Position numbers and translations under genes: made by a program. From Alphaproteobacteria bacterium (GTDB lineage Bacteria; Pseudomonadota; Alphaproteobacteria; Rhizobiales; Rhizobiaceae): 64,000 nt of DNA. Shown in pieces: positions 17,312-25,633 of the stretch (the first letter of the stretch is position 1; each line of letters opens with the position of its first letter). The notes beneath the pieces are model-generated. The model ran no database searches. It was not told where the DNA came from and was given only the letters and a program-made list of their open reading frames with translations. The stretch covers positions 744,001-808,000 of the forward strand of contig JAHJHT010000002.1 of NCBI GenBank assembly GCA_018823835.1, given 5' to 3'.

Positions 17312-18352
17312 CTAGCCGCCAATGACGCTGCGATAACCGCGCGGTGAGGTTCCGGCCCATCGGCTGAAGGCGCGGGTGAAGGCCGACAGTTCGGAATAGC
17401 CGAGCAGCAGGGCGATTTCGCTGAGCGGCAGATGGCGCTGCGCCAGATAATGCCGCGCCATGTCGAAGCGTATCGCGTCGATCGCCTGGCGAAATCCCAA
17501 GCCCTCGTCTGCAAGTGCCCGGCGGATGGCGCTTGGGGCGAGATGCAGATCATCGGCGACCTTCTCCAGCGTTGGCGCCCCGTCGGGCAGACGCCGGCGC
17601 ACTGCGCCGTGCACACGGTCGACCAGCGACTCGGCCCGTTCCGGAGAACCGAGCAGTTCGAGACAGGTCTGCATCATCGTCAGCAGCTTGAGGTCGCGCC
17701 CCGGCATCGGCCTGTCCAGGAGCGCGGGATCGAATACGATCGAATTGCTGTCGCAGCCGAAGAAAACCGGAGCGCCGAACGCAGTCTCATGCTGGCGCCA
17801 CTCGACGGGCTGCGGATGTTCGAACTGGATTTCGATGGGCGCCCAGGTCCGGCCGCAGCATTCCCTGATCAGGTTGACGAACTGTCCGAGCGACAGCTCG
17901 GCATCCTGTCGTCTCGCAACGATTGCAGGCGTGTGAATCTGGTAATCGAGCCTGACGCGCCGCGCATCCTCGCGCACGATGCACATGGTCGAGGAACTCT
18001 GCTGGTAGCGGAACAGGCCGACGAGGTTTTCCAGCGCCGAGCCTAGCGTCGGCGACGACAGAGCCGCATAGCCCCACATGCCAAGGTCGCGCGGCTGGAA
18101 CTGTTGTCCGAACCACAGGCCGAAGTTGTCGCAGCCTGTGTCGCGCGCGGCCTCCTCGAACAGCGCGCAGAAAGTGGCGAGCGGCAGTTGCAGGGTCGGC
18201 GCGACTGTCATTTCGGGTGCGACCCCGCAACGGCCGAAAACCGCGTCAACGTCGCCGCCCTGAGCCCTGACAAACTCGGTGAGCCCGGCTGCCGCGGCCA
18301 TCAGGACCACGGGCGTATCGATTTGCGACGTTAGCTGGCCAGCTTGGCCCAT
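17312..18352 (-). CDS. AraC-family transcriptional regulator (first of two paralogues)
   Basis: A 346-residue regulator with an Arabinose_bd-type N-terminal domain (about 1-210, including FGLWFGQQFQPRDLGMWGYA) and a C-terminal AraC DNA-binding domain with two helix-turn-helix motifs (LPLSEIALLLGYSELSAFTRAFSRW). It is divergent from the fused diol dehydratase gene, with a CTGTCAAG direct repeat in the spacer. The paralogue at 26456 shares the same architecture and nearly identical recognition segments. It is probably the activator of the dehydratase and microcompartment regulon, with an amino alcohol or diol as inducer (inference). Confidence 0.88.
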   Translation of the reverse strand: MGQAGQLTSQIDTPVVLMAAAAGLTEFVRAQGGDVDAVFGRCGVAPEMTVAPTLQLPLATFCALFEEAARDTGCDNFGLWFGQQFQPRDLGMWGYAALSSPTLGSALENLVGLFRYQQSSSTMCIVREDARRVRLDYQIHTPAIVARRQDAELSLGQFVNLIRECCGRTWAPIEIQFEHPQPVEWRQHETAFGAPVFFGCDSNSIVFDPALLDRPMPGRDLKLLTMMQTCLELLGSPERAESLVDRVHGAVRRRLPDGAPTLEKVADDLHLAPSAIRRALADEGLGFRQAIDAIRFDMARHYLAQRHLPLSEIALLLGYSELSAFTRAFSRWAGTSPRGYRSVIGG

Positions 18353-18457
18353 TCAGTTCGACCCCTTCTTATCGTTCCGGAAAATGCCTCTGCGGAATGA
18401 CAAGCGACAAAATCATGGCACGTGCCCCATTATGCTGCAAGGCAACATGCCACGATC

Positions 18458-18511
18458 TGTCAAGCTTGGCCCGCTTTCGGTCAAGCCGGACGGAATGCGG
18501 CTCTGTAGGGT
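18458..18511 (+). promoter_or_regulatory. AraC-type promoter: 21-base phased direct repeat plus -10-like box (diol dehydratase)
   Basis: TGTCAAG at 18458-18464 (preceded by C) and GGTCAAG at 18479-18485 are exactly 21 bases apart, two helical turns. A -10-like TAGGGT lies at 18506-18511, 20 bases after the second repeat, so the proximal repeat would touch the -35 position. This is the layout of class II AraC activation. The start codon of the dehydratase is at 18606. The same arrangement occurs at 21364 and 27661. Confidence 0.65.
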
Positions 18512-18605
18512 GTGTCTGTCGGTTTGCAACGATCCGCCCCTGTGGTGGCACAAGACATCGATTGCCCGAACACCGACGGTCAGACAGCCTGACGGAGGAA
18601 TGGCA

Positions 18606-20900
18606 ATGACCGATCAGCCCGAGATTGACGCCGTTAGCGGTGCAAATCGCTGGCGCCGTTTCGCCGATTGGGATGAGCGGCCGCTCAGGCTCGACAGGTT
18701 CGCCGTCGAGGATCCCGAGAACGGCTTTGCCGCCTTCAAGGGCGCGCGCGATCCCGCTCCCGGCCTGCAGATCGAGAAGGGACGTATCGTCTCGATGGAT
18801 GGTACGGCGCTGGCCGACTTCGACATGATCGATGCCTTCGTGGCCGAGCATCACCTCGATCTCGAGATGGCCGAGACCGCCATGGCGATCCCTTCCGAGC
18901 GGCTTGCCCGAATGCTTGTCGACGTCGCGGTGCCGCGCACCGAGCTGACGCGCCTTGCACACGGTTTGACGCCGGCCAAGCTCGCCGAGGTCGTGGCGCA
19001 GCTCTCTTCCATCGAACTGGCCTTTGCCTTTTCCAAGATGCGTACCCGCAAGACGCCCGGAAACCAGGGGCACGTCACCAACGCCAAGGACGACCCGCTG
19101 CAACTGGCAGCGGATGCAGCGATCGCGGTGGCCTTCGGCTTCGACGAGGTCGAGACCACGATGCGCGTGGCGCGCAACGCCTGGTCCAACGCGCTAGCCT
19201 GCGCGGTGGGCGTGTCGGTCGGGCGCTGGGGCACGCTGTTCCAGTGCGCCAGCGAAGAGGCCGAAGAGCTGCAGATCGGCATGGCGGGCTTTACCTCCTA
19301 TGCCGAGACCGTCTCCGTCTACGGCACCGAGCGCGCCTTCACCGACGGCGACGACACGCCCTGGTCCAAGGCCTTCCTGGCAGCCGCCTATGCATCGCGC
19401 GGTATCAAGATGCGCTGCACCTCGGGTGCCGCTTCGGAATTGCTGATGGGATTCCACGAATCCAAGTCGTTGCTCTATCTCGAGGCCCGCTGCCTCTGCC
19501 TGCAAAGGGCCATGGGCGTGCAGGGAACGCAGAATGGCGGCATCGACGGTGCACCGCTGGCGGCGTCCATGCCGGGCGGCGTGCGGGAGTTGATGGCCGA
19601 GAACCTGATCGCCGCCTGGCTCGACCTCGAATGCGCGACCGGCAACGACGCGCGCCACTCGGAATCCGAGATCCGGGTCGGTGCGAAAATCCTGCCCTTT
19701 CTGATCGCCGGGTCGGATCTCGTCTGTTCCGGCATGGGCTCGATCCTCAAATACGACAACTCCTTCAACCCCTCCTCGTTCAACGGCGAGGAGATGGAGG
19801 ACTTTCTGGTGCTGCAGCGCGATTTCGAAGCCGATGGCGGCTTGACGTCGGTCGAGGAAGCGACCGCGCTCGACGTGCGGCGCCGCGCCATCGAGGCCCT
19901 TGCGGCGGTTCTCGACGAACTCGGCCTCGGCACGCCGACGGCTGCGATGAAGCGCAGTGTCGCGGTGGCCTCCGGCTCGAACGACACCGACAGCTATCTG
20001 CCCCGCGATGTCGCGCTGATCAGCGACAGGATCAAGGCGCAGGGCATCAACGTGCTGGACGTCATCAAGGCCCTGGCGGCGAGAGGGTTTCGCGAGGAGG
20101 CACAGAACCTGCTGAACGTCGTGCGTCTCCGCGTTTCCGGCGATTATCTCCAGACGGCGGCCGTCGTGCGCGACGGCCATGTGGTCAGTGCGGTCAACGA
20201 TCCGAACGATTATGTCGGCCCCGGCACCGGCTATCGCCTCTCGGATGCGCGGCGCCGGGAACTCGCCGCCATCCGCGACGTCCTGACGCGCGAGGAAGTG
20301 CTGCGCACCGAGGCTGCCTTCGCGCCGGCCGAGGCCGCGCGGATCTCCTACAAGACGCTGGGCCCCGCGGCCTCGAAAGGACCAGCCAGCGAGATCGTCA
20401 TCGGCATCAGTCCGGCCTTCGGCATCAAGCTCTTCCAGACGCTTGCAGGGCATCCTCTTTCGGCGGTGCTGCGGGCGCTTTCGGAAGGCATCAGGGCCAA
20501 AGGCGGCACGGTCAGGGTGGTGCGCATGCGCCATACCGCCGACACCTCGTTTCTGGGTCTGTCCGCGGCGAGGCTTGCAGGATCGGGCGTCGGAATCGGA
20601 CTGCAGGCCAAGGGCACCGCCGTCATTCATCAGGCGGACCGGCTGCCGCACCATAACCTGGAACTGTTTTCCAATGCGCCGATCACCTCGCTGGCTCACT
20701 ACCGATCGTTTGGCGAGAACGCTGCTGTCTATGCCGCAGGCGAGATGCCGGAGCCGGTGGTGGTGCCTACCGGAGGCATGGCGCTTGGCGCCCGCTACCA
20801 TGCCCAGGTCGCGCTGATCTATGCCATCGAGACGGCGCTGGCCGAGGATGGTGCGCAGCCCGAGGATCTAGAGGTTGCAGACCTGGAGGCCACGTCATGA
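18606..20900 (+). CDS. B12-dependent diol/glycerol dehydratase, large and medium subunits fused (PduC-PduD fusion)
   Basis: The start is ATG 18606, 7 bases after GGAGG. The 764-residue chain joins a complete large subunit (about 1-580) to a medium subunit (about 595-755), normally separate PduC (about 554) and PduD (about 224) proteins. With an offset of 13 from Klebsiella PduC numbering, catalytic and metal residues are kept: Gln154, His156, Glu183, Glu234, Gln309, Asp348 and Ser375. Two substrate-pocket positions differ: Ser301 is Asp314 and Gln336 is Ala349. The enzyme would convert a 1,2-diol to an aldehyde through adenosylcobalamin radicals. The small-subunit gene overlaps by 4 bases. 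No encapsulation-type N-terminal helix is apparent, and no reactivase gene is in the window. Confidence 0.9.
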   Translation: MTDQPEIDAVSGANRWRRFADWDERPLRLDRFAVEDPENGFAAFKGARDPAPGLQIEKGRIVSMDGTALADFDMIDAFVAEHHLDLEMAETAMAIPSERLARMLVDVAVPRTELTRLAHGLTPAKLAEVVAQLSSIELAFAFSKMRTRKTPGNQGHVTNAKDDPLQLAADAAIAVAFGFDEVETTMRVARNAWSNALACAVGVSVGRWGTLFQCASEEAEELQIGMAGFTSYAETVSVYGTERAFTDGDDTPWSKAFLAAAYASRGIKMRCTSGAASELLMGFHESKSLLYLEARCLCLQRAMGVQGTQNGGIDGAPLAASMPGGVRELMAENLIAAWLDLECATGNDARHSESEIRVGAKILPFLIAGSDLVCSGMGSILKYDNSFNPSSFNGEEMEDFLVLQRDFEADGGLTSVEEATALDVRRRAIEALAAVLDELGLGTPTAAMKRSVAVASGSNDTDSYLPRDVALISDRIKAQGINVLDVIKALAARGFREEAQNLLNVVRLRVSGDYLQTAAVVRDGHVVSAVNDPNDYVGPGTGYRLSDARRRELAAIRDVLTREEVLRTEAAFAPAEAARISYKTLGPAASKGPASEIVIGISPAFGIKLFQTLAGHPLSAVLRALSEGIRAKGGTVRVVRMRHTADTSFLGLSAARLAGSGVGIGLQAKGTAVIHQADRLPHHNLELFSNAPITSLAHYRSFGENAAVYAAGEMPEPVVVPTGGMALGARYHAQVALIYAIETALAEDGAQPEDLEVADLEATS

Positions 20901-21331
20901 GAGACCCGGGACGCCGCCTTGGCATTGCCGACTATCCACTCGCGGAAAAGTGTCCCGCCGATGTCACGACGGCGAGCGGCAAGACCCTCGACGACCTGAC
21001 GCTGGCAGCGGTCGAGGCCGGCGAGGTGACGCTCGAGGATCTTCGCATCACACCCAAGGCCCTGTCCGATCAGGCACAGGTGGCAGTCGCGGCAGGCCGG
21101 CCCACACTGGCCCGCAACTTCGAGCGCGCGGCCGAACTTGTCGACGTGCCCCAGGACTTCCTGCTCGAGGTCTACGAACTTCTGCGTCCCGGCCGGGCCA
21201 AGTCAAAAGCGCAATTGCTGGAAGCCGCCGCCACGCTGCGTGCAGGCCATGGCGCCGAGCGGATGGCGGCCTTCGTCGAGGAGGCTGCCGAAGTCTACGA
21301 GCGGCGCGGTCTTTTCGGGTACCGATTCTGA
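20897..21331 (+). CDS. Diol dehydratase small subunit (PduE-like)
   Basis: A 144-residue protein. The core DYPLAEKCPADV, KTLDDLTLAAV, LRITPKALSDQA and LARNFERAAELVDVP segments are diagnostic of the dehydratase small subunit. Salmonella and Klebsiella PduE are about 173 residues; the missing part is the N-terminal extension that acts as a targeting or low-solubility region in those enzymes. ATG 20897 overlaps the stop of the fused large-medium gene (ATGA), so all subunits are made in a coupled way. With the fused chain it should form the alpha-beta-gamma holoenzyme. Confidence 0.92.
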   Translation: MRDPGRRLGIADYPLAEKCPADVTTASGKTLDDLTLAAVEAGEVTLEDLRITPKALSDQAQVAVAAGRPTLARNFERAAELVDVPQDFLLEVYELLRPGRAKSKAQLLEAAATLRAGHGAERMAAFVEEAAEVYERRGLFGYRF

Positions 21332-21363
21332 CACGGCGCCGCGCCGGGGCTGGCGTCCAACTC

Positions 21364-21417
21364 TGTCAAGTTTGAGGGTCTTACTGTCAAGACCGGCTGG
21401 CGAGCCTTGCCTAACGT
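21364..21417 (+). promoter_or_regulatory. AraC-type promoter: 21-base phased direct repeat plus -10-like box (importer/SDR operon)
   Basis: TGTCAAG at 21364-21370 (preceded by C) and TGTCAAG at 21385-21391 are exactly 21 bases apart, and a -10-like TAACGT sits at 21412-21417, 20 bases after the second repeat. The following gene starts at 21592, leaving an untranslated leader of about 170 bases. Two isolated half-sites follow at 21424 (CGTCAAG) and 21525 (GGTCAAG). Nothing resembling a B12-box is visible in the leader. Confidence 0.6.
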
Positions 21418-21591
21418 CCGTAGCGTCAAGGCAAAGCACGATACGAGCTCGTGCAACAGCACGCGCCGCGAGGCAGACATGATGACGCGTCACCGAGTGC
21501 GCAGACGGTGGTGCGGCCGAGCTTGGTCAAGCGCATAGCGGTTCATGGGACACGAAGATGGTTCCGGGGCCGCGCCAACGGAGTGGAACCG

Positions 21592-22755
21592 ATGAGCAAA
21601 TTCAACCAGACACGACGCGACTTTCTACAGAATTCAGCACTGATGGCGGGTGGACTTGCGGCCGGCAGTATGGCCGGGGTGCTCCCGGCGGCCGCAGACC
21701 GGTCCAAGGAACTCAACATCCTGTGCTGGGAGGGCTACAACTCGGCGCAGGTGCTCGACCCGTTCCGGACGTCGACCGGCGCAACGGTGCGGGCCGAGTC
21801 CCTCACCAACGATCCGACCATGATCAACCGGCTGCGTGCCGGCGAGACCAACATCTGGGACCTGATCAACGTCAACAACCCCTGGGCCCGCAAGGTGATG
21901 AATCCGGAAGGCCTGATCAAGCCGATCGACAAGGCCCGGTTCGAGCCCTATTTCGACAAGATGCTGCCGGCCTTCAAGGCGCCTTACAAGTGGGCGATGG
22001 ACGATGCCGGCGATCAGCTGCTGGGCATGGCCCAGCGCTTCGGACCATACAGCTTCGTCGTCAACACCGACAAGATCAGCCGCGCTACCGCAGAGGACCA
22101 GGGCTGGGATCTGTGGAACGATGCCGCGAATGACAAGAAGTATGGCGTCCAGGCGTCCGACGACTGGAACGTCTTCGATCTCTGCTGCATCGCCGGCTTC
22201 GATCCCTTCCGCGAGCATACGGACGAAGAGGTGGCCAAGTACACCGACGCCGCGAAGCGGGTCTTCAAGGGTGCAAGAATGGTCGGCGACCTGGCCACGA
22301 TGAACCAGGCGCTGGTTTCAGGCGAGATCGACTTCTACCTGACGGGCGGTACCTACTCGTGCTCCCCGGCGCGCGCAGACGGCAACCTCAACATCCGGGC
22401 GATCACCCCGCTGCGCGGTCCTTTCGAAGGCGGCAAGGGCGGCATCTCGTGGATCGAGATCACCTCGGTCGTCAACAATCCGGACGTTTCGCCGCTGGCA
22501 GAGGACTTCCTCGAATACGTCCAGTCTCCCGAAATGTCCCACACCGTGGCCTTCGCCGAGGGCACGTTCAATCCCGTCACGCAGATGGGCAACTCCGCGT
22601 GCTTCGACCTGTTCTCCAAGGAAGAACTCGACGTCATCCAGTGGGACAGCCTCGAGGAAGAAATGGCGCGTTCGGCCGAGTATGATATCGTGCCGGACTA
22701 CGACAAGCTGCTGGACATCATGACCGCAGTAAAGCGCGAAACATCGGGCGGCTGA
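21592..22755 (+). CDS. Periplasmic binding protein, PotD-like, Tat-type signal (second cluster)
   Basis: The start is ATG 21592, with GGAG 8 bases before it; a longer open frame upstream lacks support. The product has 387 residues. The N-terminus carries a twin-arginine motif, TRRDFLQNSALMAGGLAAG, and the mature protein starts ELNILCWEGYN, the spermidine/putrescine-binding family signature. It probably binds the small amine or amino alcohol that feeds the microcompartment pathway (inference from regulon membership). A strong hairpin follows the gene, a common way to keep binding-protein mRNA more abundant than the downstream transporter mRNA. Confidence 0.88.
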   Translation: MSKFNQTRRDFLQNSALMAGGLAAGSMAGVLPAAADRSKELNILCWEGYNSAQVLDPFRTSTGATVRAESLTNDPTMINRLRAGETNIWDLINVNNPWARKVMNPEGLIKPIDKARFEPYFDKMLPAFKAPYKWAMDDAGDQLLGMAQRFGPYSFVVNTDKISRATAEDQGWDLWNDAANDKKYGVQASDDWNVFDLCCIAGFDPFREHTDEEVAKYTDAAKRVFKGARMVGDLATMNQALVSGEIDFYLTGGTYSCSPARADGNLNIRAITPLRGPFEGGKGGISWIEITSVVNNPDVSPLAEDFLEYVQSPEMSHTVAFAEGTFNPVTQMGNSACFDLFSKEELDVIQWDSLEEEMARSAEYDIVPDYDKLLDIMTAVKRETSGG

Positions 22756-22779
22756 CGAGGCCTGCCTGCTCCCGTTCTT

Positions 22780-22814
22780 GGAAGTCGTCCAGCATTTTCG
22801 GCTGGGCGACTTCC
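22780..22814 (+). terminator. Stem-loop after the binding-protein gene (attenuator or mRNA-stabilising)
   Basis: A 14-base stem with one G-U type mismatch, GGAAGTCGTCCAGC at 22780-22793 pairing with 22801-22814, a 7-base loop, then GGGTTTT. It lies between the binding protein and the PotA-like ATPase in the same operon. Partial termination or 3'-end protection of the upstream message is the likely role. Confidence 0.7.
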
Positions 22815-22853
22815 GGGTTTTCCGTGTCGCACCATCACCGGATTCCGTAATTC

Positions 22854-23918
22854 ATGACTGGCGTACCAATTTTGCAGCTGCGCAGCCTGACCAAGACGTT
22901 TGGCTCCCTGGCTGCGGTGGACAAGATAGACCTGGATTTCGACGAGGGTGAATTCTTCACCATCGTCGGGCCTTCTGGTAGTGGAAAGACCACTCTCCTG
23001 CGCATGTTGACCGGCATGGAAACGCCAACGAGTGGCGAGATCCTGCTGCGCGGCAAGCGCATCAACGACCTGCCCGCCAACAAGCGGCCGACCTGCATGG
23101 TCTTCCAGTCGCTGGCGCTGTTCCCGCATCGGTCGGTCGGACAGAACATCGAGTTTTCCCTGAAGATGAAGGGCGTCGATCCGGCGACGCGCAAGGCCCG
23201 CGCGCTTGAGCTCATGTCGCAATTGCGGCTACCCGAATCCTACTATTCAAAGAACGTCACCAAGTGCTCCGGCGGCGAACGGCAGCGCGTGGCACTGGCC
23301 CGCGCCCTCGCTTACGAGCCTGACATCCTATTCTTCGACGAGCCGCTGTCGGCCATCGACTACAAGCTCCGGAAGACGCTGGAGAAGGAACTCAAGGACA
23401 TTCACCGGGAGACCGGGAAAACCTTCATCTACATCACCCACAGCCTTGAAGAGGCTATGGTGATGAGTGACCGTATCGGCGTCATGCGGGGCGGCAAGCT
23501 GATCCAGGTGGGATCGCCACAGGAAATCTACTCCGCGCCGCACACCAAGTTCGTTTCCGAATTCATCGGCGACGTGAATATCATCGGCGTCACGGCCGAC
23601 GGCACTGCGCAGGTGAAGGCAAAGGAATTCGGCGCCAGCCTCAAGACGCCCGCCGTGCCGGAGGGCTTCGGTGCCGGCTACCTGGTGGTCCGGCCGGAAT
23701 CGCTGCGCTTCCTGTCCAAGGCCGACGAGGCGCAGAATTGCCTCGAGGGGCGTCTGTACAATGAATACGTTCTGGGCTCTCGCGTGCAGTACCAGGTGCG
23801 GGTCGGCGACCACGTCTTCATCGTCGAGAAGCTGCGCCAGCAGGCCTTTGGCGGACACCGGGACGACAAGGTTCTGATCGGCTGGGACGCCGACGACAGC
23901 ATCCTTGTGACGGACTGA
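22854..23918 (+). CDS. ABC transporter ATP-binding protein, PotA-like (second cluster)
   Basis: A 354-residue ATPase with Walker A GPSGSGKTTLLR near residue 39, signature CSGGERQRVALARAL, Walker B ILFFDEPLSAID and the switch His in YITHSLEEA. A C-terminal TOBE-like domain follows. The signature begins Cys-Ser rather than Leu-Ser, a tolerated variation. It energises the PotB/PotC-like pair directly downstream. The ribosome-binding site before ATG 22854 is weak, in line with lower expression than the binding protein. Confidence 0.9.
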   Translation: MTGVPILQLRSLTKTFGSLAAVDKIDLDFDEGEFFTIVGPSGSGKTTLLRMLTGMETPTSGEILLRGKRINDLPANKRPTCMVFQSLALFPHRSVGQNIEFSLKMKGVDPATRKARALELMSQLRLPESYYSKNVTKCSGGERQRVALARALAYEPDILFFDEPLSAIDYKLRKTLEKELKDIHRETGKTFIYITHSLEEAMVMSDRIGVMRGGKLIQVGSPQEIYSAPHTKFVSEFIGDVNIIGVTADGTAQVKAKEFGASLKTPAVPEGFGAGYLVVRPESLRFLSKADEAQNCLEGRLYNEYVLGSRVQYQVRVGDHVFIVEKLRQQAFGGHRDDKVLIGWDADDSILVTD

Positions 23919-23930
23919 GCGGAATCGGTG

Positions 23931-24788
23931 ATGGACAGGCTCGCAAAGATTTTCCGGCCCGGCCCGCGGCACGCAATTCCGGTGATGCTGTTCCTGTTGC
24001 TGGGTTTCGTCGCCCCGCTCGTCACGGTCGTCATGTACAGCTTCGTTCCGTCGCGCACCTTCGACCTGTGGCAGGACTGGAACCTCGACAACTACGCCGA
24101 GATCTTCAACTCATCGAGCTACATACCGTTCGTCTGGTCGCTCGGGCTTGCGGCCGCGACAGTGCTGATACTGGCCGTGATCTGCTATCCGGTAGCCTTC
24201 GGGATAACCAGGGTGTTCGGCAAGTACGCGACCTTCATCACGCTGCTTTTCACCTTGCCGCTGTTCGTCTCCGAGAATGTTCGCATCTACGGGTGGATCC
24301 TCTTTTTCATCAAGAACGGCGTGCTGCTCGGCTCGCTGAAATCGATGTTCGGCTACGAGCCCGAAAGCATCCTGTTCACGACAGGCCTGACCCTGATGGG
24401 CATGGTCTATGTCTACCTGCCTTTCATGCTGTTTCCGATGACGCTCGGCGTCTCGATGGTGCCGCAGCAGACCCGCGACGCCGCGTTCGATCTCGGCGCC
24501 ACGCGCTGGCAGGTGTTCAAGGAGGTCGACCTGCCGCTGGCGATGCCGGGCATCGTCATCGGCTTTCTGCTGACCTTCGTGCTGGCGGTCGGCGCGATCG
24601 CCGAAGCCAAGGTGCTCGGCGGCCAGCGCATCATTCCGATCACCCAGGACATCGAAACAGCCTTCACCTACGCCCAGAACTGGCCGCTGGGAGCGGCCCT
24701 CTCCGTGCTGTTGATGCTGGTCGTGGGCACTCTCGTTCTCGTCGTCCTGAGGCGCTTCGATCTCGACACCATCCTGGGGAAGAAGTGA
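23931..24788 (+). CDS. ABC transporter permease, PotB-like (second cluster)
   Basis: A 285-residue inner-membrane protein from ATG 23931, chosen because GCGGA lies 7 bases upstream (GTG 23928 is the alternative). Six hydrophobic segments are apparent, and the EAA loop is FDLGATRWQVFKEVDLPLAM. It pairs with the PotC-like gene that starts 2 bases after its stop. It belongs to the importer linked by a shared promoter element to the microcompartment operon. Confidence 0.88.
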   Translation: MDRLAKIFRPGPRHAIPVMLFLLLGFVAPLVTVVMYSFVPSRTFDLWQDWNLDNYAEIFNSSSYIPFVWSLGLAAATVLILAVICYPVAFGITRVFGKYATFITLLFTLPLFVSENVRIYGWILFFIKNGVLLGSLKSMFGYEPESILFTTGLTLMGMVYVYLPFMLFPMTLGVSMVPQQTRDAAFDLGATRWQVFKEVDLPLAMPGIVIGFLLTFVLAVGAIAEAKVLGGQRIIPITQDIETAFTYAQNWPLGAALSVLLMLVVGTLVLVVLRRFDLDTILGKK

Positions 24789-24790
24789 GC

Positions 24791-25609
24791 ATGGACGGTT
24801 CCGGAGATCGCATGCGCCGCGCACTGATCTGGTCCTGGACTGGGGCGGTCATCATATTCATGTACCTGCCGGCGCTGAGCCTGTTCCTCGCGTCGAGCAC
24901 GTCGAGCCGCTACTTCGGCTTCCCCATCACGAAGTGGGGCTTCGTCTGGTGGCAGAAGACGTTCGACTCGCTGGAGGTGCATCAGCTTTTCAGGACGTCG
25001 CTGGCGATTGCGCTCTGCGTGACCGTGATTGCGGTCGTCATCGCCCTGTTCGGTGCGCTGGCCTTTGCCCGCTATGAGTGGAAGGGCCGGTCGATCTACC
25101 AGAAGCTGGTCTTGCTGCCGATCTTCTTTCCGCAGACCGTGCTCGGGCTGGCGCTGCTTCTCTACTTCAATGCGCTCGGCTTCACGATGTCCTGGCAGAC
25201 GGCGGTATTCGCGCATCTCGTCTGGATCATTCCCGTCTGCACGCTCGTGATCTCGATCCAGGTCTACTCGTTCGACCCGGCGCTGGAAGAGGCGGCCTTC
25301 GATCTCGGCGCGACCCGCTGGCAGGTATTTCGCGAAGTGACATTGCCGGTACTCTTCCCGGGCATCTTCTCCGGCGCGCTGTTCGCGTTTCTTCTGTCAT
25401 GGGGAAATTTCCCGCTGTCGCTCTATACGACCGGCGCCGATACCACGCTGCCGGAATATCTCTACGCCAAGATGATAGCCGGCTACACGCCGGGCGTTCC
25501 GGTGCTCGGCACCGTCTCGACCTTCGGCGCCGCTCTGCTGATGCTGGTCGGCTACCTGATGATCGTCATCCTTCGTCGCCGCCGAACGGCCGACGTCGAC
25601 TCGAACTGA
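24791..25609 (+). CDS. ABC transporter permease, PotC-like (second cluster)
   Basis: The start is ATG 24791; an extended open frame upstream only shadows the PotB gene. The product has 272 residues with a membrane segment at about 9-32, the PotC-type ASSTSSRYFGFPITKWGF segment, and the EAA loop FDLGATRWQVFREVTLPVLF. The EAA sequence is almost the same as in the partner permease, as expected for two halves that dock on one ATPase dimer. Confidence 0.88.
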   Translation: MDGSGDRMRRALIWSWTGAVIIFMYLPALSLFLASSTSSRYFGFPITKWGFVWWQKTFDSLEVHQLFRTSLAIALCVTVIAVVIALFGALAFARYEWKGRSIYQKLVLLPIFFPQTVLGLALLLYFNALGFTMSWQTAVFAHLVWIIPVCTLVISIQVYSFDPALEEAAFDLGATRWQVFREVTLPVLFPGIFSGALFAFLLSWGNFPLSLYTTGADTTLPEYLYAKMIAGYTPGVPVLGTVSTFGAALLMLVGYLMIVILRRRRTADVDSN

Positions 25610-25633
25610 CACCGCGCAACGGGAGGACTAAAG

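Noticed and set aside
21332..21591. A possible cobalamin riboswitch before the importer operon or the dehydratase
   Set aside because: I looked for a B12-box-like segment and the expected helices in 18353-18605 and 21332-21591 and saw none. The spacers are instead explained by AraC-type repeats.
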